Position numbers and translations under genes: made by a program. This document shows positions 57,472 through 64,000 of a stretch of 64,000 bases of DNA, one piece after another. Below the pieces are notes generated by a model. That model worked only from the letters and a program-made list of their open reading frames with translations. It searched no databases and was not told the DNA's origin. The stretch comes from JAOTZA01 sp965224065 (GTDB lineage: Bacteria > Acidobacteriota > Thermoanaerobaculia > Multivoradales > JAHEKO01), in NCBI GenBank assembly GCA_965224065.1, contig CBDCYF010000005.1, positions 1,116,001-1,180,000 on the forward strand, written 5' to 3'. Each line of letters opens with the position of its first letter. Position 1 is the stretch's first letter.

Positions 57472-58830
57472 TCAGGAGTTGGCTCGCAGAATCTCGCGCA
57501 GGATGGCGATGTTGTCCCGGTGGCCCGTCAGGTGAGCCGTGACCTTGCCACGGAGCGGGAATCCCAACAGATAGAGGTCACCGATGATGTCGAGGATCTT
57601 GTGGCGGGCAAACTCGTCCGGGAACCGCAGCTCGGTGTTGATCACGTTGTCCTCGCCCACCAGGATGCAGTTGTCCAGCCGGCCCCCGGTCCCCAGACCC
57701 AGCTCGCTCATCATCTTGAGATCGCGCATGAACCCAAAGGTCCGCGCCGGCGCGATCTCCTTCTCGTAGCTCGCTCGGGTCGCCGGACCAAAATCGTAGC
57801 GCTGCTCGCCGATCGGCGGCGGATACCGCATTACATAGGAGACCTGCAGTCCATCGAACGGCTCGACGGTCAGCCGCTTACCCCCGTCGCCCTCCAATTC
57901 GTACTTGCGATCGATCACGATCTCGCGCCGCGGCGCCACCTGCTCGACCAGACCCACCTGCTGGAGCGCGCGGCAGAACTCGAGCGACGAGCCGTCCAGC
58001 ACCGGGATCTCACCGTGGACCTTGACCAGCAGGTTGGTGATGCCGAGGGCATGGAGCGCCGACAGCAAGTGCTCCACCGTTTTGATGCTCGAGCCGTTGA
58101 CCAACAAGGTCGTGGCGTAGTCGGTCTCGGCAACCGAGTCCACAAATGCCGGAATATGGGTGTTGGTCGGCAGGGTCACGAAGTGAATCCCAGTCTCCTC
58201 CGGCAACGGCTGGAGCGCCATCCCGGTGCGCCGGCCGGAGTGAAGACCCAGCCCATACAGCACGGTGCTCTCGGCGATGGTGCGCTGCGGCTCGGTCGAG
58301 GCCTCGAGCAAGGGCACGCCCTCCGGCGGCCTGAGCTCGCGCTCGGTGTCGAGCCGGTCGCGGGACACTTCGAGCGAATGCCACAGAGCCGGCTCGGCGA
58401 CCACCGAGCGCCGGAAATCGAGCGCCGTTCGTACGGTCTCGACCGCCTGGTCGTAGGAGAGTGGTTTTTCGAGGTAGTCCACCGCCCCCATCTTGATTGC
58501 CTTGGCCGCGGTCGACGCCGTGCCGTGTCCCGACATCATCACCACCGCCGCGGCCGGATCCTCTTCGCGCAGCGCCTGGAGCGTCTCGAGCCCGTCCCGG
58601 TCGGGCAGCCAGACGTCGAGAAAAACCACGTCCGGCCGCCGCTCGCGGTAAATCGCCACCGCCTCGACGCCGCTGCGTGTGGAGAGAGTGCGGTAGCCCT
58701 CGTCGTTCAGGACATTGGCCAGCGCGGTGAGGATCCCCGGCTCGTCGTCGACCAGAAGAACCGTTTCCGAAGCTTTGGAGGACTCGTTGCCGAGGGTGCC
58801 CGCGTGGCGGACGTCGCTGGAGGTCTCCAT
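57472..58830 (-). CDS. lpxC: Response-regulator receiver fused to LpxC
   Basis: The 452-residue protein combines a complete CheY-like receiver (about 22-140) with UDP-3-O-acyl-GlcNAc deacetylase (about 180-452). Receiver residues are all kept: Asp28/29, phospho-acceptor Asp72 (VVFLDVWLPDRDG), Ser100 and Lys122 (EKPLS); its sequence resembles NtrX receivers. LpxC zinc and catalytic residues are also kept: KTVEHLLSALHALGITN (Glu253/His254), ARHKILDIIGDLYLLGFPLR (His410/Asp414) and TGHRDN (His437). LpxC carries out the committed step of lipid A synthesis and in E. coli is controlled by proteolysis; a covalent receiver domain offers a direct phosphorylation switch. Start ATG 58830; the gene heads an operon with the E1 fusion. 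Confidence 0.93.
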   Translation of the reverse strand: METSSDVRHAGTLGNESSKASETVLLVDDEPGILTALANVLNDEGYRTLSTRSGVEAVAIYRERRPDVVFLDVWLPDRDGLETLQALREEDPAAAVVMMSGHGTASTAAKAIKMGAVDYLEKPLSYDQAVETVRTALDFRRSVVAEPALWHSLEVSRDRLDTERELRPPEGVPLLEASTEPQRTIAESTVLYGLGLHSGRRTGMALQPLPEETGIHFVTLPTNTHIPAFVDSVAETDYATTLLVNGSSIKTVEHLLSALHALGITNLLVKVHGEIPVLDGSSLEFCRALQQVGLVEQVAPRREIVIDRKYELEGDGGKRLTVEPFDGLQVSYVMRYPPPIGEQRYDFGPATRASYEKEIAPARTFGFMRDLKMMSELGLGTGGRLDNCILVGEDNVINTELRFPDEFARHKILDIIGDLYLLGFPLRGKVTAHLTGHRDNIAILREILRANS

Positions 58831-58906
58831 TCGATCGACAGCCTATCTCAACTGTTCGCTGCTGTACTATGGACCATCTCGACCTCTACACGGGCTGCAA
58901 ATAGTC

Positions 58907-60256
58907 ATGCCGACGGTCCTTCTCACCGCCCCACTGGCCGGCCGCGCCGGCGGCCGGAGACAGCTCGAGATCGCGGGGGCCAGCGCGCGCGAGGTGCTCG
59001 TGGCGCTGGAAACGGCGTATCCCGAGCTGCGCGGCTGGGTCCTCGACGACCGCGGCCGCATCCGCGAACACGTCAACGTCTTTGTCAACGCCAAACGAGC
59101 CGGCCTGGACGAGCCGGTCGGACCGCAAGACGAGGTGTACATCATGCAAGCGATAACGGGTGGCTCTGACAGTTCCGGAGCCGAAGTTCTGGTCGGCACA
59201 AAAAAGGGCCTCTTCATCCTGCGCGGCGAGCGCGGCAGGGCGATGGAGGTCGCGCCCCGCCAGTTCGCCGGCCAGAGCGTCGAATACGCGACCCGCGACC
59301 CACGGACGGGCCTGTACTACGCATCGGTGACCCACGGCCAGTTCGGACCCCATCTGTATCTCTCCGACGATCCTCTGGGCGAGTGGGAGCAGGCCGACGG
59401 ACCGGCGTTCCCGGAGGGAACCGATACCACGGTGGGGCGCATCTGGGTCATCGAGCCGGGCGGCGAGGACGATGTCCTGTGGGCGGGTGTGGCGCCCGCC
59501 GCGCTCTTCCGCAGCGAGGATCGCGGCCGTACTTGGGCGCTCAACCGGGCCCTGTGGGAAGACCCTTCGAGATCCGACTGGGAAGGCGGTCTGGGGGGGC
59601 TCTGCCTGCACTCGATCTGCCCGTGGCCGGGAGACCCCGACCGATTGACCCTGGCCATCTCGTCGGTGGGGGTGTGGCGGACCGAAGATTGCGGCCGGAG
59701 CTGGACCCGTTACTCGGAGGGGCTGGTGCCTCGTTATCTTCCCGAGGAAGCTCGCGCCGACACCATCATGCACTGTGTACACAAGCTCGAGCAGTCGCCG
59801 GTCGAGACCGACACCTTCTACATGCAGTTTCACGGCGGCGTCTACCGTTCCGACGACGCCGGCCGCACGTGGATCGACATCGGCGCAGTGGGCGGCGACC
59901 GGGGTCTACCGGCCGACTTCGGTTTTCCGATCGTGGTCGACCCAAAAGACCCCGACCGGGCGTTTGTCATTCCGCTGGTCGCCGACGTCGATCGGGTCAC
60001 CCCCGATGGCAAGCTGAGGGTGTTCGAGACCCGAGATCGCGGCGCCTCGTGGCAGGCCTCTAGCGAAGGGCTGCCACAAGAGAACGCATTCGAGACCGTG
60101 CTGCGCCAGGGGTTCTGCCACGACGGCGGCGATCCGCTGGGGCTCTATTTCGGGACCGAGTCGGGCGCCGTCTACGGGTCAGCCGATGGCGGCTCGAGCT
60201 GGACGGCGGCCGCCGAACGGTTGCCGCCGATCTTCTCGGTCCGCGCCTCAACCTGA
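58907..60256 (+). CDS. ThiS/MoaD-like domain fused to a BNR beta-propeller
   Basis: The 449-residue protein has an N-terminal beta-grasp domain (about 1-86) of the ThiS/MoaD type (SAREVLVALETAYPELRGWV, VNVFVNAKRAGLDEPVG, DEVYIMQAITGG) that contains the terminal Gly85-Gly86. Without a stop it continues through a short Ser/Gly linker into a BNR/sialidase-like beta-propeller (about 92-449) with Asp-box motifs (FRSEDRGRTWAL, WRTEDCGRSWTR, YRSDDAGRTWID, FETRDRGASWQA, YGSADGGSSWTA). These two units are usually separate neighbouring genes in other bacteria. The frame runs cleanly through the junction. The propeller probably acts in the cytoplasm because no signal peptide is seen; whether it is processed after the Gly-Gly is unknown. 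Confidence 0.85.
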   Translation: MPTVLLTAPLAGRAGGRRQLEIAGASAREVLVALETAYPELRGWVLDDRGRIREHVNVFVNAKRAGLDEPVGPQDEVYIMQAITGGSDSSGAEVLVGTKKGLFILRGERGRAMEVAPRQFAGQSVEYATRDPRTGLYYASVTHGQFGPHLYLSDDPLGEWEQADGPAFPEGTDTTVGRIWVIEPGGEDDVLWAGVAPAALFRSEDRGRTWALNRALWEDPSRSDWEGGLGGLCLHSICPWPGDPDRLTLAISSVGVWRTEDCGRSWTRYSEGLVPRYLPEEARADTIMHCVHKLEQSPVETDTFYMQFHGGVYRSDDAGRTWIDIGAVGGDRGLPADFGFPIVVDPKDPDRAFVIPLVADVDRVTPDGKLRVFETRDRGASWQASSEGLPQENAFETVLRQGFCHDGGDPLGLYFGTESGAVYGSADGGSSWTAAAERLPPIFSVRAST

Positions 60257-60268
60257 ATCCGCGGGACC

Positions 60269-61411
60269 GTGGGTACCTGGTACCGAACCGCGCGCCGTCG
60301 CGCCCACCTGCTGGGCGACCTGGCCACCTGGCCGCTGGCCGCCGGCGAGCATCTTTCCCACCGGATCCGCGGGACTGCGCCCACCGGGACGGCCCGCTAC
60401 CGCCTTCACCGTGTCCTGCTGCCCCGCGAGGTGCTCCGCAGGGTGCATGGGATGACTTCGACCCACGAGCGGTCCTTTTTTGACTGGTACGCGCGCCGTC
60501 TGTTCGAAGGGCGCGGGGAGATCGTCGATCTCGGCGTGTGGCTGGGCTCGACGACGGTCGCCCTGGCGCGCGGGCTGAGAAAGAACCCCAGGCCCGAGGC
60601 GACGCCCTACAAAGTCCACGCCTACGACCGGTTTGTGTGGGAGGACTGGATGGCCGCCTTTGCGGGCGGGCCGCTCAACCGGCGCTTTCGGCCCGGCGAC
60701 AGCTTCCTGGCGGCCTTTGAGGAGCGCACCGAGCGGTATCGCTCACGGATTCGCGTCTACCCGGGCGATCTCACCAAAATCGGCTGGATCGGCAGGCCGA
60801 TCGAATTTCTTCTCATCGACGCGATGAAGAGTTGGGACGTGGCGGCGGCGATCCTGAGGCACTTCTTTCCGGCGATCCTCCCCGGCGGCTATGTCGTCCA
60901 ACAGGACTTCTGCCACTTCTGGGAAGCCTGGGTCCACCCGATTCACTACCGGCTGCGCGAGTACCTGGTGCCAGTGTACGACGTGCCGATCTCGGCCAGT
61001 CTGGTCTTTCGGCTCGAGCGGCCGATCCCCGAGCGTCTTCTGAAGGCACCGTGGGGTTTCGGGACCTTCGAGCTGGACGAGATCGACCGGGCCTTTGCGT
61101 GGGCGATGGAGATCGTCTCCGAAGAACACCGCCCCGCGGTTGCCGCAGCCAAGGTTCGCTATCTCGGTCTCGCCGGCCACCGCGAAACCGCCCGACGCGA
61201 GTTGGAGGCTTTGAGGCGGCTCGGCTTCTGGTTCCGCGCCGGGCTCACGGACGTCGAGGAAGAGATCGCGGCCGGCGAGAAAGACCACCGGCATCGTTCG
61301 CTGTCGAAACTCAGGACCCCCGTGCGGTTCCATTTACGACGCGGGCCGGAACCCCCGCGACGACCGCCCCGGCCGGCACATCCTCCAGAACCACCGAACC
61401 GGCGCCGATGA
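60269..61411 (+). CDS. Class I SAM-dependent methyltransferase, TylF-like
   Basis: The 380-residue protein contains a Rossmann SAM-binding core: EIVDLGVWLGSTTVALARGL (motif I), KVHAYDRFVWEDWM, YRSRIRVYPGDL, IEFLLIDAMKSWDVAAAILR and LPGGYVVQQDFCHFWEAWV. The DLGVWLGSTT pattern and length resemble TylF/MycF macrocin O-methyltransferase-like proteins, often of polysaccharide or secondary metabolism. The start is GTG 60269, 12 nt after the preceding stop. The last 100 nt (a Pro/Arg-rich tail) lie over the end of the convergent serine acetyltransferase gene, so the natural C-terminus may be earlier than the formal stop. Confidence 0.7.
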   Translation: MGTWYRTARRRAHLLGDLATWPLAAGEHLSHRIRGTAPTGTARYRLHRVLLPREVLRRVHGMTSTHERSFFDWYARRLFEGRGEIVDLGVWLGSTTVALARGLRKNPRPEATPYKVHAYDRFVWEDWMAAFAGGPLNRRFRPGDSFLAAFEERTERYRSRIRVYPGDLTKIGWIGRPIEFLLIDAMKSWDVAAAILRHFFPAILPGGYVVQQDFCHFWEAWVHPIHYRLREYLVPVYDVPISASLVFRLERPIPERLLKAPWGFGTFELDEIDRAFAWAMEIVSEEHRPAVAAAKVRYLGLAGHRETARRELEALRRLGFWFRAGLTDVEEEIAAGEKDHRHRSLSKLRTPVRFHLRRGPEPPRRPPRPAHPPEPPNRRR

Positions 61412-61847
61412 CCGCGTCGTCCCCGACCGAGATTCCACCCAACACGCTGGCCCTGGCGCCGATCGTGACGCGGTCACCGATTTGCGGGCAGGCGGTGCCG
61501 TCGAAACGAGCCTCTCCGAGGGTCACACCGTGCAAGACCGTGCAATCCTCGCCCAGGACCGTGTCGCTCCCCACCACCAGCCCGAGGCCGTGGGGAAGCA
61601 CGCAACCGCCGCCGATACGAGCGCGCGGCGCGATGTCGGTCCCACACAGAGCGTTCTGGGCACGCCGGAGAAGCGCGGGCAGCAGCGGAACGCGCCAACC
61701 GATCAGCGTGTGGCTCATGCGGTACGCCATGAGCGCTTGAAAGCCATTGTCCAGCAGCGCGGCGTCGAACAACGCAAACAGAAGCGAGCGCTTCTTGCCG
61801 GCACGCAGGCGGCCGAAATCCCGTCCCAACCGCGGCCACAGGCTCAA
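61311..61847 (-). CDS. Serine acetyltransferase-like protein (hexapeptide repeat)
   Basis: With the TTG at 61847 as start the product is 178 residues; the start is uncertain (another TTG at 61889; no ATG fits). The N-terminal part resembles the CysE helical segment (LLDNGFQALMAYRMSHTLIG) and the rest is a left-handed beta-helix of hexapeptide repeats (ARIGGGCVLPHGLGLVVGSD, TVLGEDCTVLHGVTLGEAR, IGDRVTIGARASVLGGISVG and VIGAGSVVLEDVPAGAVVAG). The catalytic-type His in CVLPHGLG is present. CysE makes O-acetylserine for cysteine synthesis; some homologues acetylate sugars, so context does not settle the substrate. The overlap of its 3' end with the convergent methyltransferase gene is 101 nt. Confidence 0.75.
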   Translation of the reverse strand: MSLWPRLGRDFGRLRAGKKRSLLFALFDAALLDNGFQALMAYRMSHTLIGWRVPLLPALLRRAQNALCGTDIAPRARIGGGCVLPHGLGLVVGSDTVLGEDCTVLHGVTLGEARFDGTACPQIGDRVTIGARASVLGGISVGDDAVIGAGSVVLEDVPAGAVVAGVPARVVNGTARGS

Positions 61848-61995
61848 ACGAGGTCTCGACTTTCCACCATGACCCGCGATCCTACTCAACGAGCCCGTCC
61901 GAAACCAAGGCTCCGGCCGGCTGCTATCCTTCTCACACTCGAGTCCGGCGGCTGTCCGCCGCTTCTCCCCCATCGTTTGAGGCCGAGCCCATCCC

Positions 61996-63903
61996 TTGAG
62001 CGCCGCCGCTGATCTGCTCGTTCCGCGGCCCCAACACGTCGCACCGGCGGGTTCGGATCTGGTGCTCGGGAAACGAGCCACGTTGTCCCACGGCGGCGCC
62101 ACCGCGGGCTCGGAGCCGGCGGTGGAACGACTCCTGGCCCTGCTGAGGGGCCAGCGGATCGAGGTCGGCGAGGCGCCGTACGGCGCACCGGGCTCGGGTT
62201 GCGACGACGCGACCCGTGTGCGGCTGGGGATCGACCAGAACCTGAGCGTGCCGGTGCAGGGCTACCGGCTGAACGTCGATCCAGACGGGATCGACCTTTT
62301 CGCCGCCGACGGAGCCGGGCTCTTCTACGCCGTGATGACGCTCGCGCAGTGGCTGCGTCTACATCGAAGCCACGACCCACAGACCCCGACGCGTCTGCCC
62401 GGTGTTCGCATCGAAGACCGCCCCGACTTCCTCCACCGAGGCGTTTTGCTGGACATCAGCCGCAACCGGGTACCCACCATGAAGACGCTCTTCCGCCTGG
62501 TGGACCTGTTGGCCTCCTGGAAGATCAACCAGTTGCAGCTCTATACCGAGCACACGTTTGCCTACGTCGGGCACGAAGCCGTGTGGCGCGACGCTTCGCC
62601 GATGACTCCCGACGAGATCCGGCACCTCGACGAATACTGCCGGGAGAGATTCGTCGAGCTTGTACCCAACCAGAACAGTCTCGGACACTTTCACCGCTGG
62701 TTGATCCACGAGCCCTATCGATCCCTGGCGGAGTGCCCCGACGGCATCGAGCACCCGTTTAGCCGGCGGCGGGAGCCGTTCAGCCTCTGCCCCACCGATC
62801 CCAAAAGCCTCGCGCTGCTCTCGGACCTCTACGCGCAACTTCTGCCCAACTTCTCGAGCAGACTTTTCAACGTCGGCCTGGACGAGACGTTCGACGTCGG
62901 CAAGGGCCGTTCTTCGGCGGCGGTGGCGCGCGGAGGCCGCGCCGGTGTCTATCTGGATTTTTTCCACTCGGTCCACCGCTTGGCGGCCGACTGCGGCAAA
63001 CGAATCCAGTTCTGGGGAGACATGGCGCTCGAGATGGGCGAAATGATCGAAAAACTACCCATGGACGCGATCGCCCTCGATTGGGGCTACGAGGCCCATC
63101 ATCCATTCGCCACCGAGACCGCCGTCTTCGCGGATGCCGGGCTGGATTTCTATGTCTGTCCGGGGACCAGCAGTTGGAACAGCCTTGCCGGTCGCGGCCG
63201 CAACGCGGTGCTCAACCTGGCGAGCGCCGCCCTGGCCGGACGCGACGCCGGCGCGCTCGGCTACCTGGTGACCGACTGGGGTGACAACGGCCACCTTCAA
63301 ACACTGCCCGCCAGCTACCCCGGCTTCCTAGCCGGAGCCGCCTTCGCCTGGAACCGCTCCGTGGCCCACCAACCCTTCGACCTCAACATCGCGGCATTGT
63401 TGGACACTCACGTCTTCGACGCCAACTCGCCGGTGCTGGGCCGATCTCTCCTGGGGCTTTCGAACCTCTACCTCCACACCGGGTCGCGGCCCAGGAACGG
63501 GACGGTGCTCTTCCATCTTCTGGCCTCGCCGTCAGACGATCTCCGGCATCCGCGCTACGAATCGATGCGCCGGGACGGGCTAGAGCAGGCAGCGGCACGC
63601 GCGGCGGGGATCCACGGTGACCTGGCGGCCTTTCGGCCGGCCAGCGACGATCAGGCACTCGTGCGCCGAGAGCTCCTGTGGACCGCCGATGCGCTCGGAA
63701 CGGCGGCGCGTCTTGGGATCGCGCGTATCGACGCCGGCCGGGAGGTCGCCCTGGAAAACCTGCCCCGCGCGGTTCGGCGGGCCCGCTCGATCGACGTCGA
63801 CTCCCTGCTCCAGGACCTCCCGGATCTCTGGCTGGCCCGCAGTCGCGAGGGCGGCCTCACCGATTCGGCGGCAGTTCTTGGGCGGCTGGCGGAGCTCGTC
63901 TGA
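61996..63903 (+). CDS. Glycoside hydrolase family 20-like enzyme
   Basis: The 635-residue protein starts at TTG 61996 with a GH20 N-terminal beta-domain (about 8-130, LLVPRPQHVAPAGSDLVLGK). A TIM barrel follows (about 135-500): EDRPDFLHRGVLLDISRNRV, LVDLLASWKINQLQLYTEHT, LVPNQNSLGHFHRWL and the catalytic Asp-Glu pair in LFNVGLDETFDVGKGRS. The usual H-x-G-G-D-E is replaced by NVGLDE, which keeps the acid pair. Family 20 enzymes remove terminal N-acetylhexosamine from glycans; lack of an evident signal peptide suggests a cytoplasmic or differently exported enzyme. A C-terminal helical region of about 100 residues has no call. Confidence 0.8.
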   Translation: MSAAADLLVPRPQHVAPAGSDLVLGKRATLSHGGATAGSEPAVERLLALLRGQRIEVGEAPYGAPGSGCDDATRVRLGIDQNLSVPVQGYRLNVDPDGIDLFAADGAGLFYAVMTLAQWLRLHRSHDPQTPTRLPGVRIEDRPDFLHRGVLLDISRNRVPTMKTLFRLVDLLASWKINQLQLYTEHTFAYVGHEAVWRDASPMTPDEIRHLDEYCRERFVELVPNQNSLGHFHRWLIHEPYRSLAECPDGIEHPFSRRREPFSLCPTDPKSLALLSDLYAQLLPNFSSRLFNVGLDETFDVGKGRSSAAVARGGRAGVYLDFFHSVHRLAADCGKRIQFWGDMALEMGEMIEKLPMDAIALDWGYEAHHPFATETAVFADAGLDFYVCPGTSSWNSLAGRGRNAVLNLASAALAGRDAGALGYLVTDWGDNGHLQTLPASYPGFLAGAAFAWNRSVAHQPFDLNIAALLDTHVFDANSPVLGRSLLGLSNLYLHTGSRPRNGTVLFHLLASPSDDLRHPRYESMRRDGLEQAAARAAGIHGDLAAFRPASDDQALVRRELLWTADALGTAARLGIARIDAGREVALENLPRAVRRARSIDVDSLLQDLPDLWLARSREGGLTDSAAVLGRLAELV

Positions 63904-64000
63904 GCAGCGCCCACCCCGTGTGTCCTCGCTGCCGTCGATGCCCCGATCAGTATCGGACGTTTCATTCAGTTCCTCAGATATGCGAACAAATCGACCTCGA
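63904..64000. other. Right window edge, no assignable gene
   Basis: After the GH20 stop one plus-strand frame stays open to the edge and contains C-P-R-C-R-R-C, a possible zinc-binding start, but there is no clear start codon or family match in 97 bases. Confidence 0.3.

Noticed and set aside
61996..63903. Family 84 instead of family 20 hydrolase
   Set aside because: The N-terminal domain, the barrel start and the adjacent Asp-Glu pair fit family 20 better, although the H-x-G-G-D-E motif is altered.

Overview
The window reads as a contiguous stretch of a high-G+C, diderm bacterial chromosome. It carries no rRNA, tRNA, CRISPR array, insertion sequence or phage module that I could recognise. 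OmpA-type and beta-barrel proteins and an LpxC (lipid A) enzyme imply an outer membrane. The mix of a huge VWFA-related protein, an FG-GAP/UnbV (CRTAC1-like) lipoprotein, a fused alpha/beta ketoacid dehydrogenase E1, hopanoid genes and many short GC-rich dispersed repeats resembles Acidobacteriota (Thermoanaerobaculia-like lineages). That placement is inference from gene content only.

Layout. 1-5.9 kb: C-terminus of an NtrY-type histidine kinase, yqeY, selB, an OmpA-family protein and an EamA transporter. 6-9.2 kb: polA flanked by three long palindromic elements. 9.2-13.7 kb: GlsB-like protein, FG-GAP lipoprotein, ACT protein, then a repeat cluster. 13.7-22.5 kb (minus strand): membrane protein, an amidase - MamK-like actin - ligA operon, and a giant VWA protein. 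22.7-27.5 kb: DUF937 protein, BON-LysM protein, flavin reductase, small membrane protein, PilZ protein, UbiD decarboxylase. 27.9-35.7 kb: kinase-aminotransferase fusion, an AT-richer AlbA_2/Schlafen-type gene, queuosine salvage protein, ribokinase and an unusual radical SAM protein. 35.9-38.7 kb: DinB/MDMPI-like protein, modAB without modC, and a decayed nucleotidyltransferase pair. 38.7-49.7 kb (minus strand): isoprenoid/hopanoid block. 49.8-54 kb: TatT-like protein, threonine dehydratase, beta-barrel protein, NUDIX-MBL fusion. 54-64 kb: structured intergenic region, sufT, REC-LpxC fusion with a ketoacid dehydrogenase E1, MoaD-propeller fusion, methyltransferase, serine acetyltransferase and a GH20-like enzyme.

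How the genes work together. The isoprenoid block has polyprenyl synthase, type 2 IPP isomerase, HMG-CoA reductase, mevalonate kinase, a mevalonate-(di)phosphate decarboxylase and isopentenyl phosphate kinase in six overlapping genes, with squalene synthase just beyond and hpnA/hpnG upstream. It has no phosphomevalonate kinase. That is what a phosphomevalonate-decarboxylase/IPK route feeding squalene and hopanoids would look like. The clearest architectural novelty is a phosphorylatable NtrX-like receiver domain fused to LpxC, which suggests two-component control of the committed step of lipid A synthesis; an NtrY-type kinase sits at the left end of the window. Other points are a MamK-like actin co-transcribed with a membrane-anchored amidase, a ThiS/MoaD-beta-propeller fusion, and a recurrent promoter layout in which a -10 hexamer lies exactly 6-7 nt before the start codon, implying widespread leaderless mRNAs.
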